DNA of 64,000 bases from Nemophila menziesii (Eukaryota > Streptophyta > Magnoliopsida > Boraginales > Hydrophyllaceae): assembly GCA_029959085.1 (NCBI GenBank), contig JARWIR010000017.1:22185507-22249506 (forward strand), in the 5' to 3' direction. Position numbers and translations under genes: made by a program. This document shows positions 36,346 to 48,122 of this stretch, one piece after another (position 1 is the first letter of the stretch; every line of letters starts with the position of its first letter). Below the pieces are notes generated by a model. That model did no database searches and was not told the DNA's origin. It worked only from the letters and a program-made list of their open reading frames with translations.

Positions 36346-37266
36346 CAAAACATGTAAACTTAACAAAATTAAAACTCTACTTGCGATGGACAAGTCTCAC
36401 GAAATATCATATATATCGTTTAATAAACTCAATAATTTTTTTTTCAAGTGAGAATAGATTAGAATTCATAATCCTAAAATTTTGGAATGAAACTAAACGA
36501 TCACATCGAATGATTGACCGAAACCTGCAGTTTCAAAAACTACAATTCTTTTTCAAAATAAATAAATAAAGAGTTTAGCGACCGAATCGTAAAATCTTCT
36601 AAGTATAGAAAAAATAGCAAGTAATATAACCCTCAAAGAATTCACATATAACAATTATTTAATTGAATCTTAAAAGTTTATAAATATCTAATTAAAGGAA
36701 ATAACCATTATATCCCATATAAAATCACATTACATAAATATTTGTATCCTATATAAATCAACTTCAACATATAATGTGATAAAAAATAATTTTTACATAA
36801 CTCATTAAAAAAAAACTGATAAATAAAATTATTTCCAATTTCCATGACATAGAAATAAAAGCTAATATCATTTACCTTAGTGCAAATGTTAAAGCTTAAA
36901 AAAAACTTTCTCTTCGACGGTCAAACCATATAACTTGATAAAGTTATGTCACTAAAAATTGAATGATAGATGAAAATAAACCTTTTCTTTTCTTTTCGGT
37001 ACTATACGCCATACTCTAATCAGTAAATCATTTACTATCTGTTTCAAAGGAACACATTTTTTTTTTTAAAAACAATATTCCTCTTTTGTTCCTGTCTAGC
37101 CGGCAAACCAGCAGCATCTTCCTTTGGTTTTTTTTTTCATAAAATATCAAAAACAATTTTTTACTATTAATGAATTGAAATGAATTAAAAGAAAAACCAA
37201 GAAACACGTTTCCTTTTTTTTTTCTTTTGCAGTAAAAAAAATGTTTGGAAACATAAAGCAAACTTA

Positions 37267-37497
37267 GTGCCCGTTTGGGATTGTTTTTCAAAATAATCAC
37301 TTAAAGTGATTTTAGATCCATAACAATATTTTAGACTCTTAGAATCACTTTTTGGAAAAGCACTAGATTAATGATTATTAAAATAATCATTTAAAGTGAT
37401 ATTTAATGTCACAATATTTTTTAATATTTTTTACAAATGTTTAAATTTTAATCAAAAAGCGTTTTTAGCTCCAAAATAATCAATCCCAAACGGGTTC
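37267..37497. mobile_element. Tourist-like MITE nested in copia leader
   Basis: A 231-bp element with terminal inverted repeats of about 15 bp (CCCGTTTGGGATTG at the left, CAATCCCAAACGGG at the right). It is flanked by TTA on both sides (37264-37266, 37498-37500), the 3-bp target duplication of the PIF/Harbinger class. It is AT-rich inside, has no ORF, and has internal partial inverted repeats (AATCACTTAAAGTGATT). Confidence 0.88.
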
Positions 37498-37854
37498 TTA
37501 AACTCTTATCACAGTGACAATCACCCGACAGCCAAAAACAAATTTCTCTTTTGTTTGTTTAATCCTTTTGCTATCAACAATATATAATCTGTGGCCAATC
37601 CAATTAATCACCACAAGATGCCGCAACACACACTTGATAATAACAATATTATATGTTTATACAACTTAAAAAATAGCCGTCAGTAGAAGATCAGTAATAA
37701 ACATATTACCGATAAACCCATTAAGAATATATCTCACATAATCAAATAAAATATAAAACTTGCTTTTATATAAACCTTAGTAACAAAATCCATATATTAT
37801 CATATAATATCATGTTAAAAAACTTAAATCACAACAATTGGCTCTGATACCGAT

Positions 37855-39511
37855 TGAAGGAATCGCAATACCTGTAATATCAAATATACGCAGCGGAAAG
37901 GTAATATTGCAATCCTAAAACCATCTAGTTGCGATTTAAGAATTTGCATACCTTAAACCTTTGTATGAGAATCGAATTGACTTGTGACCGAGCTTCAAAA
38001 TTCTTGAAGCCTCCACGCTTTGCACACCGAGGATTTGAGCCTTGCTTTCAGAAACAAATTCTGACTTGGAGACAAAAGACTTCTTATTTTCCTTGTGGGT
38101 TTTTTTTCTTGGAAGAAAAACTGATGGAGGAGTTATTCTTGTATAATGACTTTCATTATCTTATAAAACCCCAACATAAGAAAATGAAAAGACAAGAATA
38201 GGAAAAGTCAGGAACGAAATTGATTATCTTAATAAACTAGTCCATTACCACTTGTGAAGTGGATTTGGACCTTCTACATTATACAAAAAGAATTGACTAG
38301 CCTAGCGGTTAGTGACACATTTCACACTACTAGAGGTCCGTGGTTCGATTCACAAACTTGTCAATTTTTTCCTTTTCCTTTTTATCTTAGTTCGGTCTTA
38401 TATTAGAATATTAAATTGTGCTAGCAAATTAATATACCAATATTCCAAGTATATATTTAATTAATATTTATTATCTAATAATAAAATTAATTAACGACAT
38501 GAAACAAGATCAATATACTCGTTAGTATGCGACTACGTGGGTTCATCGTTAAACCGGTAGTATTTAACTCAATTAACTACTAATCGATGTTGGCGTCTAA
38601 CAACACTCCCCAACGACCGGATAACGTAAAGTAACTCTATACAAAGAACCCGGTAAAGGATCATACATGTACTCCCTCTATCTTTACAGCTCCGGATCAT
38701 CCTGGGATATGGTACAACTGTCAAATCCCATTAGAAAATCAACTACGTTACACGTCGATTATCAACGATTGACGAATGACCTAAGAAAATCCTTTCTTCA
38801 TTCATTCTATCACCTTGGCCAAGGATTCGATACAATCGTTATAATCTTATGACATCGTAGAGCTCAAACTCTTTACCTAGAGTTGATAGATTCCATCTTG
38901 ACTCATCCCTAGGAGCATATATACTTAGCTACGTCCAATATCCTTTCGACTAGCATTATGACACACTAGTAGTCCAGTATTAAAACATAACAAGCACATA
39001 CACAACTATAGTGATGATCTCAGGTCAAAGGATTACAAGTATAAAAATCCTTATAGAGATTAACTTACTTGACAGTTCAAGGTAATTAACCATTAGGAAT
39101 CTCTAGTTTTAGTCGGTTCGATAATCACATCTCTATGTGCATTACCTATGCACCTAACTCGGTAAACGAGAACTACCGATATTTATCCAATAAATACTTG
39201 TTAGCTACATATTAATCTAACTGGATCATCGAGGTCCTAGTTCGATGATCTTACGATTAAGAACAAGCTTAGATTAAGTCCTATGAGCTAGATTCTCATT
39301 ATCATAACACCTTATGATATCTAGTTCGTAACTTAATCGAGGATCTGCCTTTATGTATATATAAATGAATACCATAAACATAAAAGCTTGCCATAGATTC
39401 AAGAAAACAATTCCCTTTAATCACTACTGTAGGGATAACTATTATCGTGTACGGTAAACACTTGTGTTCAATTCATTACAAGACGATCGGGGCTAGGGCA
39501 TAATTCCAATA
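37855..39511 (-). repeat. Copia 5' LTR (right copy)
   Basis: 1657-bp LTR. Compared with the left copy it lacks ~18 bp near 37945 and 7 bp near 38215. The terminal CA has become TA. The transcript of the element should start inside this copy, on the minus strand. Confidence 0.92.
38298..38350 (+). repeat. tRNA-like segment in copia LTR (right)
   Basis: Second copy of the A-box/B-box segment, with one change in the B-box (GGTTCGATT). Confidence 0.55.
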
Positions 39512-39548
39512 GTGTATGATGCCACCAAATGTTACTTACAGCTTGTTG

Positions 39549-40313
39549 GTAAGCTTAAAATATTTTACTAATTTTCTTATGATCCCTCAAATTTTCAGAA
39601 TCTTCATGTGGACTCTCTCGATTCTTTTTAAAAGTTTCTGTTTAGGGTTAGATATTTGTACAAAAAATAGTTGGTAGTATGAAAATGATATATGTTATAC
39701 TGTTACTTACTCAAAAAAGAATTTACTATAGGGACCTAAACTGCTTTTTTTGCATAATATAGGAACCTATATTGCAATTAACTACAAAATTTAGGGTGTT
39801 GACCTGTAACTCATATGGCCTATAGGAAACTACTTTTCAGTGTTTTCTCTTGGTCCCTCTGCTTTTTAAAATTATTTTTTCAGGGTTCAATTTATTTTGT
39901 TGTTTGTATGATAAAATATGGGTTTTATTGCTAGCAACTATTAAAAATTAATATACTACCTTAAGTGCAATATTAGCATTACATAGGGACCTAAACCCCC
40001 CACCCCCACCCCTTCCTCCTCAGACGGTGGTGCCTTCGTGTGAAAGGCGGGCGAGGTAGGAACCATTCAAAAGGCCGATAAATTGAGAAAAATGTCAAAG
40101 GTGTTCGATTTTTTAAATCTATTGAAACAAAATTTTACCATCAAAAGTTCCATTAAAAAAGACATTCTCTGTAGTATTAGTAAGGAGGACAGCTGTTTAG
40201 TTTAATGGAAGGAAAATAAAATACTATAAATATTTATTTTATTATGATACATAACTGGGTATCTCATTGATTAGGTTAATTTGAATGCAGGTAGGTAAAA
40301 TGAAGTAAGGTAG
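39549..40313. other. No gene seen; intron-like
   Basis: Begins with a GTAAGC donor of the B3-like exon. It contains three stretches of the form TATAGGGACCTAAA or GGAACCTATATTGCAATT (39727, 39768, 39985) related in reverse to the repeats at 7160-7495, and a C-rich run (39998-40022). No coding exon was recognised. Confidence 0.4.
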
Positions 40314-40516
40314 ATGTCTGAAAGTGGGCCCTCTTGTTTTGGAAAGGCTGTGAAGTGTAAGAAGCATCTTCTCCCTAGTTTTGGGTACTCGGTGAGAGCG
40401 AGGAAGGAATTGGGAGGCATCAGACAGGGGTTATTAATAGCAAGGAAAGGCTACAACAGTTTCTTGAATGCTCCACCTGCTGCTAATTCTATTCCTACTC
40501 CTACTCAACAAAATTA
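40314..40516 (+). pseudogene. Unrecognised exon of host-like gene
   Basis: A frame from ATG at 40314 reads MSESGPSCFGKAVKC.., then VRARKELGGIRQGLLIARKG, and stops at 40517. After the stop the same frame continues EESAPSLKVAEEEDLL for a short distance, which suggests a decayed acidic continuation. Codon content and low AT distinguish it from the flanks. I do not recognise the family. It may be the 3' part of the B3-like gene upstream. Confidence 0.4.
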
Positions 40517-40695
40517 AGAAGAATCAGCACCTTCACTCAAAGTAGCAGAAGAAGAAGACTTGCTCTCCAAGTTGTGCACACGTTGAAAGATGTTATTAAT
40601 AGTGTGATCTAAGACCCGTCACTGTTTATCTCTCACACTTATCAAGTAAGTCATTACATTTGCTTCATCTTTTTATTTTATTTCTTGTGTTTTCA

Positions 40696-40778
40696 GACAA
40701 TAATCCTTGTGCGTCTCAGGAAACACTTGTCTCTTCTCTCAATCAAAACGAGGATCCTCTTGCTCCTGCTGCAGGGTA
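40696..40778 (+). pseudogene. Unrecognised exon, host-like gene
   Basis: After a GTTTTCAG acceptor the sequence reads DNNPCASQETLVSSLNQNED, then PLAPAA, and ends at a GGGTAATTT donor-like site. It looks like a low-complexity Ser/Gln/Asp-rich linker of a nuclear protein. Confidence 0.4.
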
Positions 40779-40867
40779 ATTTTTCTTTTTCACTAAACAA
40801 TTTAATTAATTGTTTAAATGTGGTCCGATAATAATCGAATTTTTTTTTCGATTTTTTATTTTGACAG

Positions 40868-40949
40868 GAAAGTAGGAAGAAAGTCCTCATCAGCTAAATC
40901 CAAGCGCGGACATAGGAGAAAGAGGGAGGAGACCTCTGAGTTAGAGTCT
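40868..40949 (+). pseudogene. Basic exon interrupted by LTR-like insertion
   Basis: After a TTTTGACAG acceptor the frame reads KVGRKSSSAKSKRGHRRKRE, then ETSELES. This is a lysine/arginine-rich stretch like a nuclear localisation signal. It runs without a break into the insertion at 40950. Sequence after the insertion (42027 on, LTRMMKINWVFKTRRKNARA, then RAKRLLPK before GTATGT) is also basic and may be its continuation. Confidence 0.45.
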
Positions 40950-42026
40950 TGTTGGAAATTAAAGGCTTTTAAAGGGGTTTTCATTCTCTTAGAAAAAGAA
41001 AAAACCAATAGTCTTTTCCTTGAAAAGTCTCACATCGAAAAGGGAGATGGTTAAAATATTGGTTTATAATATTATCTCTCCCTATACATTTCAAAAGGCT
41101 TAAACATAGAGGTCCTAACTTAAATGAGAAAATAAGTCATGTGAAATGTAGACAACCAGGGTTTGAACCCTTATGAATACAATTTTGTGGATGAGTTTGC
41201 TTTACTACCCACAAAAAACTCTACCGCACCAATAGGCAGTGGCGCGGCGTGGTCGTGGGGGGTGTTAGGAAGTCCTTATAAAAATAAAACATATATTGGG
41301 AACGAGTATTTATTTTATCGGAACTTAGTCATCTCATACCTGGATTTATTTAGTCGGAACTGAGTCGTCTCGTACCCGCCGAAGATTTGTTGGTCATCTT
41401 CATGGCATTTACTTTTAACAGTCAGAAACTCGCGCATTAAAAGACCGTCATTATTGCTCCCACACTTATGACTCAGAAGTTACAAATTTTGACAAGAATG
41501 CTCTTAGTGGTGACTCCCGCATTTATGGCTCAGGAGTTACAAAGGCTAACCAGATTCATTTTGCCCTTGTTAAAGAATACGTCCAGGTTCTTGCCAGTTT
41601 TTAAGAAAAGAGAAACGGTTTTTTGGCTTTATGGAGAAATCCTTATGACGCCATTTATTGTTAACGTTATGAAACTCACATGACTAATATATAAAGAGGT
41701 TGAAGTCATATTCTTTAATACACCAAAAATTCATCTTCAACATCTAGAATTGAAAAGTTCTCTCATCTTCTCCAAAATATATATATTAGTTTAGAATAGA
41801 GTAGTAACAGTAATATCTTTGAGGATACCGGTCATACCCAAAATCCTTTTTTAACGAAGTGATGTTAGAAGTCACGCTATTACTCAATGGTTCTAGAATA
41901 TGTTGTAAGTTTTTTCTTATAATATTTATTTATCTACGTATAACTTGTTGTAAGTTTATTTAATAAATAAATATATAATTATTTATATTACCAATTTACG
42001 ATAAGTGTTTGTTAGTTTTCCCAACA
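40950..42026. mobile_element. Solo LTR-like insertion, 1.08 kb
   Basis: The segment begins TGTTGGAAATTAAAG and ends GTTTTCCCAACA, giving 6-bp inverted ends TGTTGG/CCAACA as in plant LTRs. It contains a TATAAAGAGG promoter-like box (41688-41697). I see no matching 5-bp target duplication (AGTCT against ACTGA), so it could be a recombined LTR or the call could be wrong. ORFs inside it (41163-41363, 41468-41683) have no recognised domain. Confidence 0.55.
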
Positions 42027-42111
42027 ACTGACAAGGATGATGAAGATTAATTGGGTTTTCAAAACCAGAAGAAAGAATGCTCGGGCAAGGGCCAAACGCC
42101 TACTACCCAAG
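42027..42111 (+). pseudogene. Basic exon continuation after insertion
   Basis: An open frame with FKTRRKNARARAKRLLPK ends at a GTATGT donor at 42112. It is not recognised. A further acceptor-like TTTTGCAG lies at 42299-42306, followed by a short open stretch of about 55 bp. From there to 42680 nothing else is readable. Confidence 0.4.
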
Positions 42112-42679
42112 GTATGTATCTCTCTACTTTTCCCAAATCTATTCTCATTCTCATGCAAATAACCCACAAACATCTCTCTCTGAGACACTTTACATGTAAC
42201 TGTTGATATATAACAATGAGCACTATTATAATTTTCTAAGTCTCTTTTCTTCACTAATAAATTTTCCTAGTCTTTATAAACATTGTTGTTAATTGCCCTT
42301 TTGCAGTAAGCTGGTTGGAAGGCACTTGGAATTCTGGAAGTATCGGAGGATTCTTTTGTTTCCAGATAAAAGGTGATATAAATATGAAATGATTAGGAAT
42401 GATATATAGCAATACTCTTTTTTATTGTTACTATTATAAACATGGAAGGAGAGACAAGATAATTTTTGTTGTTTTGAATACCTATCTTTTGTCCAATCGT
42501 AAATCATAAATATTCTAAAAGGTATATCTTATTGTTTTTTTCATTAAAACAAGAAAAATGAGACATTATCCAACCATTTTTACAAAGATTTAAAAGAACT
42601 AATTAGTGAAATGTCTTATCATCCTAAAATGTTGATATTTTGTCTAGTGCATTTAGCTAAGTTATCCACAACTTCATCA

Positions 42680-43975
42680 AAACTTTTTTTGATGTGTAAA
42701 TTTATTCAACTCGGAAAATATTTCATCTATTTTCAGATTTTGTCAACTATTGGCTGGATTTTTCAATTGATTCTCGTCATTTTATGTCTAACTTGGAAAA
42801 CTCTTATTGTCTTAATATATGATGTTTTCTTGTATTTGCAAAGCTAATTTTTTAAATACAATGGAGGTTCTAAAACTGCATAAAATGTCCTATTACATGT
42901 TCAAAACATCTATTAATTCCAACATGAATATTCTCCTACGAGCTTTCCATTCGAACCTGTTTCTTATAAGAACTCCCCAAATGTCATCAGGTGGGTCAAT
43001 GAAGGATGAATAACCACTTAATTTCCTAAATCCTGATCGTGCTAAACAATCGGCACATGCAATTACTTCTCGATAAATACCTTTAATTTTGAACGAGACA
43101 ATATTTTCCAACAACACCCGAATCCATCAATCCAAAAAGCCGTTAAACCTCTTCCCACTCCACATGATTAATCGCGCTTATGGCCTCATGTGAATCCACT
43201 TCCACCCAGAGCTTTCTCAATCCCATACCCTACAACCGTTCGAGTCCCTCGTAAATCGCAATTAACTCCGAGACTACCACCGAGTATCCCTTAATATTCA
43301 TGGTAAAAACTTTCACCCAATTTCCTTCCTTGTCCATCAAGACACCACATGCACCTCTTTTCCCATGATCCTCGCTCCAACTTCCATCTATGTTTAGTTT
43401 ATATCCATGAATCGGTTAATTTCACCCAATCCATTCAACATGATTATTATGCTTAACGGATTTCCTCGGATGCGATCATCACGCTTTCAAATAATCGACA
43501 GCAAACCATTTTTCCTTTTTAATTAAAATTTCTCCACCCAGGAATGGCCCACTATTGAAAACCATCTTATTGTGTTCCTTCCACACCACACCTACTAGAG
43601 AGGCGAAAACACATTCCAAATCAGCGTTCTCTTATAGATCTTTATTCTACCACATCATGTCACTCAGACTCCAAGATCTGTCTCGAGATTGCTGATGCAG
43701 TTGCCCAGGCTGTTGCAGCGCCTCCTGGATAATGTGTGTCTATTTTGGAATCCTGTCACTATTTTCTAACCCTGCTTCCCCTGCTGATGGATGTGTTTTC
43801 CTCATGTTCGGTAATACTACTATAGTCCTTGTTCTGTTGTAAACTTGGACCTCTAAATATTGTAAAATTGTAGCTGCTGGTCCCTTCCCTAATCTCTTAT
43901 TGTGTTATACAATATGGCGATAGTGTACCTCATTGAAAGCTGCAATTTCTACAACAATCTCGAGATAGATCCTTT
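42680..43975. repeat. Unit 4 start, truncated
   Basis: A fourth copy of the unit start. It includes the ~200 bp that precede position 1-type sequence in each unit, then the minus-strand RNase H fragment. It keeps a short stretch near 42979-42996 that is missing from units 1-3, so it is an independent older copy. It breaks off near 43975, where gypsy-derived sequence begins. Confidence 0.85.
42893..43560 (-). pseudogene. LINE-type RNase H domain fragment, unit 4
   Basis: Fourth copy. The C-terminal frame (42893-43117) reads FKIKGIYREVIACADCLARS and then continues through IDPPDDIW, an extra segment missing in units 1-3. Its closer fit to the usual RVT_3 C-terminus (basic patch, then ..CADCLA..) suggests less-altered sequence. 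Upstream parts are broken by frameshifts. Confidence 0.75.
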
Positions 43976-46900
43976 GTGCATTACAAAGCTAATTTGATCT
44001 TGAACTTAAAACGTGTTAATCATTTGTATGATAAGTGTGTGTGTATATATATAATTTAGTTTGTAAATATTATTACATAAAACTTGTTAGGTAGTTCCTT
44101 TGTGATTATTACCTATATTCTTCATTCTTCTTTTCATTATGCTTACTTGACTTAGCAGGTATATTTAGAGTCTTCCTCATGTTCTTATTTCTTATTGTTA
44201 GTTGCAACTTTGAGTTGGTGTTCGTGATGTCTCTATATTTGTGATAAAATAATTTAGTCACGAGACATCATTCTAGGTGTATTATGTGCTTAGCTGGGGG
44301 GGTTTTCCCTATTATTTGTTTAATCTTATTGTTTGCCTTGTTTTGGAGATTTGTTACTTTTAGAACATTTTTTGTGTAATTTATGTGTTAAATGTGAAAC
44401 TCTTAGGTGAAAAGATGATATTATATGCCAAAGCATGGAGAAGAAGTTGAGGAAAGAAGATCAAAAACGAAATCCACAATTAAAAGACAAAAGAAGTTGT
44501 TTTTAGAAAGTGCAAAAGCTGTCAGCCAGATGTGAAAAGTGTAGTATTTTGATTCCATGTAAAATTGACAGAGATTTGAAGGTTCCCTTTTATATACAAC
44601 TAGATACTGAATTAGGTACACGTGGCCACTAGCGTCTCATAATTTGGAGTTATAACGAAAAAATTGTTAGGCTTACAACTAATATGGGCCAACCAAACCC
44701 CATCTTAAGGAAAATAGGTTTGAGTTAGATACGGACTCTAAAACCTAGTGATGTCTCCTCATTTGTGATAATAAAATCTATTTCCGAGACATCATTTTAG
44801 GTGTATTTAATAGAGTATAGGTCGATTTTCTCATGATTTAGTACACTTTCCTATTTTGTGTCTTGAATTGATTATTTATTATTTTTAGAGCATATTTGGT
44901 TTAATTATTTATTTAGTGTGAAGCTTTAGAGATATATGGTAATTAATTAGAGTCCAAGTCAAAGTCTAAGAGCTAAAGGAAAGAGATAAACATGGGAATT
45001 GAAGATAAGGAAGTAAAAGCTAAAAACATGGAAAAGGAAAACCTGCCTTAAATCTGGATTTCTGCACCTACGACCACAAATCAGCTTATATCTTAAAAAC
45101 GGTTAGGAATTTGGAGAAACAGTGAAAATCAGAGTTGAAGATCTTTCCGAGACGGTGAATTTGGTGTACTCATACGCATCAATCGGATAAGTATTAAAGC
45201 TGTTAGGACCAAAAGAAAAAAAGGGTTGATTGCATGTTTTTAGGCTACGAATTTGAGTTGGGCTAGGAGCCCATATTTACCTTTTCCTTCAAGAAAACGA
45301 ATTAGGTCAACCTATACACTATAAATACAGCCTCTTAACAATAGAAAAACATCCTTGACCAAACCTTAAGGTCAGGAAGAAACTATAACACAAGAAGAGA
45401 AGTCTGGAAGGAGTTGTGCATCAATTATGTCTCCTTCAACCTTTAATTCTGTAATTCTTCTCTTTTCTCTTCTTAGTATGAACTAAATTCTATTTAGCTT
45501 GATTTTTAGCATATATGTATGAACCCTAGTTTTGATTGACATCTATCTAATTTGATTGAATTTATGTTTTGATTTCTCTGTTTATGTGTTGGATTTATAT
45601 TATGTGTTCTTTATGGTTGCAAACATATAGGATTACCATCATAATAGTTAGATAACCGGTATATTTGACTATAGGATTAGCACATAACGTCTAGAATAAG
45701 GTTTGATTAGACAACCCAGCCTAACTAGATAGTCAATGGTTTAGTGTATTTCTATTTTATATCAATTGCAGGAACAGTTTGCTTAGGTTCTTATTGACAC
45801 AGGTAAATCCTATTTGAAACTACCTAGCGCAATTGAAACCAGACTATTGAAATACTACATGATTCATACCTTACATGTTTAGAACGGAAAAACTAGTGGG
45901 GATTACATGCTAATTACTCAATCTAAACTTTCATACTATCTTCTTTTCCTTTCTTTTATTTATTTTCTGTCTTTTAATTTATTAGTTTAATTTTCTTTTA
46001 ACAAAAACCAAATAAAAATCTATCTTTCTCTTCTTTACTCTTGCGTATTATTATTCTAGCTTAATTATATACACTTTAATATTTGCATAAGTTCTTATTA
46101 ACCTTCGTAGTCCCTGAGGAACGAATTCTACTTATTCATTAAAACTTGCATACGATCTGTATACTTGCAGAACTGTGCTCAGCTTAGGGTTTTTATTTGC
46201 ACTTATTTATTACATTATTTTTTCACACCTTAGGCGACACCACCTAGTCCATGACCTAATTTTTTTTCAAACACTATACATATATATATATCATTTATTG
46301 ACTTAAGAAACAAGTTCTTGCCTTTAGAGCCTCCGAAATTCATTAGAGAGAGAGTAAGTTGACTTGAGAAGGAAGCAATAGAAGCTGGAGTATCACGACT
46401 TTTCTTCTCCCTCATTATCCTCTTACCATTAGTGTAATTTGTACAAGACTCTTAGATTAATTATGTTTTCAATCTATTTACTTTTATTTTCAATATTTTT
46501 ACTATCAACTTATTTTCCCATAGCTTGGGTTTACAATATGTATAATCTTTGAATCTTGTATTTCTATTTAATTATTATTTAGGATTGAATTTAATTGATT
46601 TGAGTTGGTTTCATAACTATATTTTGTGTTTGCATTTATTCGAGCCTTAACCTCGATTACGTTATGACTGTTTTTAGTAATTAAGTTTGTCACCCTAATG
46701 GGGAATTCAATTACATAAAACAACACATAATCGTCTAGTGTGCGGTAGTATTCCTGACGGGCTTGCCTAACTAGATAGTCATTAGGGTTTGAATTTTCAC
46801 CACTTATCTCTACGCAAGGTCCTCTTACCAATTCCCTTGGTAGTTTTGGGTTTGCCTTCTATGGTACCTTGACGGGAATTAGAGGTATTGTAGAATTTCG

Positions 46901-47260
46901 ACTACTTATATATGTTTAATTCACCCTTATAATTAGAATAGTGATTTAGAAAGATAGATGCATACTAGCATACCTAAACTATATATTATCTCCATTTATT
47001 TAGTTATTTTATTTGCATTAGTAGTTTAATTAATTTCTTTAATTCATATTTCGAAAACCAAACAAATATTTCCTTTTATTTATATTTTTAGTTTAAACAA
47101 TTAATCCTTTTATGCACTATCGGAACACGATTTTGTGCTAACCGATATCCTTGAGAACGGACTTTATTTATCATTAATTACTTGCGAATAATTTGTACAC
47201 TTGCTGTGAGTTTCTCGTAATGGTCTTAGGTGTGTTCTTTCTGATTGTTTATTTATCACA
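43976..47260 (+). mobile_element. Gypsy 3' end with outer LTR (interrupted)
   Basis: The part at 43976-44224 matches the end of the gypsy interior at 53790-53994 (for example TGATAAGTGTxTGTGTATAT). The LTR begins TGATGTCTC at 44225 after TTTGAGTTGGTGTTCG, is interrupted by the solo LTR and its target duplicate (44749-46247), and resumes to end ..TATTTATCACA at 47260. Its joined length is about 1.54 kb. The 5' part of the element is not present. Confidence 0.72.
44749..46242 (+). mobile_element. Solo gypsy LTR with CCTAG duplication
   Basis: A 1494-bp LTR, TGATGTCTCC..GGCGACACCA, flanked by an exact 5-bp direct repeat CCTAG (44744-44748 and 46243-46247). It closely matches the 5' LTR at 48123-49610 throughout. 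A solo LTR with an intact target duplication is the product of recombination between the two LTRs of one insertion. It lies inside another LTR. Confidence 0.93.
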
Positions 47261-47284
47261 CATTTGCCACCACCAAAATCATAC

Positions 47285-47752
47285 ATGTGAAATCTTAAGT
47301 TAATGATGTTCAGTTTATGCTTCAACTCTGATTTGTGAACCGTTCATCTCATGCAATCTATACTCTAAAACCTATTTTGTATGTAAGTATCATGATCAAA
47401 ATTATCACCAATTATTTTTCGTGAATTTTTAAAGTTGATATCGATGCTTGGCCAGTAATTTCTGTTGAGTTTCTCATGATATTGTTAGATCCTTTGCAAC
47501 TTGACTTGGATTTTTCCTTGACTATTTGAATTCTTAGTTTCACCTCGGGGTCTCATATCATCCATGTTTACTTGAGCGGTACACTTAGCATACAAATAAT
47601 CTCAAATTGGTCCAAAAACACATTTATATCCATAATTTGCTAACAATGCAAAACATGTAAAATAAAAGGGATAAATCCTACATTCACTCTCAAATACCCA
47701 CCTAAATTATATCTTGTATATCTCAAAATATATCATAAAAAGAGAGAAATCA
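47285..47752 (-). mobile_element. Partial gypsy LTR, reverse orientation
   Basis: Read on the minus strand from 47752 it begins TGATTTCTC, a decayed TGATGTCTC, and then follows the LTR at 57093-55600 (minus strand). Example: TAGCATACAAATAATCTCAAATTG on the plus strand is shared in two parts with 56934-56956. It is truncated at the far end. The 47753-48122 stretch is the interior 3' end plus AT-rich spacer. Confidence 0.7.
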
Positions 47753-48122
47753 CTTGGTCTCGATCCACGAGGTTTAAATTAATCAGATTTTCCCTCTAGT
47801 AACATACCAGTAGTACTCAATTTACCTTAATTGGCATAATCTCGTAAATTTCAAGCATCTAACTTAAATATTATCAACAATACCTAAATATTTTTTGAAC
47901 ATACCGAGTATAAAAGTTTCTAAACGTGCAAAAGTCTCTTAGAAAGTTCAGAAATAGTTAACAACTCTGAGCATTTTCAATATTATTTATTAATCGTGAT
48001 ATTTTTTTAGGAAAATTCTTCCATCCAATATTGGATGGTTCTACACCAATTATATTAATACACATATCTCATGTTTTAAACTTACAAAGTAACTCACTTA
48101 TTAATCTAATGACATGTGTTTT

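Larger units (their letters stand above)
30705..39511 (-). mobile_element. Ty1/copia LTR retrotransposon, defective
   Basis: An 8.8-kb element flanked by an exact 5-bp target duplication GTGTA (30700-30704 and 39512-39516). LTRs lie at 30705-32387 and 37855-39511. Next to the right LTR is GGCTCTGATACC (37840-37851), on the minus strand the initiator-tRNA-Met primer site GGTATCAGAGCC. Next to the left LTR, the minus strand has AAGTGGGAGAT, a polypurine tract. The element thus reads right to left. The interior (32388-37854) keeps scraps of pol and gag only, with no ORF longer than 98 codons. It inserted into a B3-like exon. Confidence 0.93.
30580..39548 (+). pseudogene. B3-domain-like exon split by copia element
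   Basis: This exon starts after a TTTTACAG acceptor, reads KRKRVTINDVYDALEA, then KFCVMERAGKLLS, then EAPSLVKC up to 30704. It resumes after the copia element at 39517 with MMPPNVTYSLL before a GTAAGC donor at 39549. Without the element and one copy of its target duplication the frame is open through the join. The pattern (..VMERA..L......PSLVK.M....V) resembles the segment ahead of and entering the DNA-binding B3 domain in plant proteins of the At5g42700 type; this is from memory and only moderately sure. The core of the B3 domain is not visible downstream. The gene is broken by the 8.8-kb insertion. Confidence 0.5.

Noticed and set aside
37028..37300. 90-codon minus-strand ORF
   Set aside because: It is Lys/Phe-rich, arising from poly-A/T runs in the copia leader, and overlaps the edge of the MITE.
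32388..37854. Intact copia polyprotein
   Set aside because: YVDD and RNase H motifs are present, but the longest frame is 98 codons and the frame is interrupted throughout.
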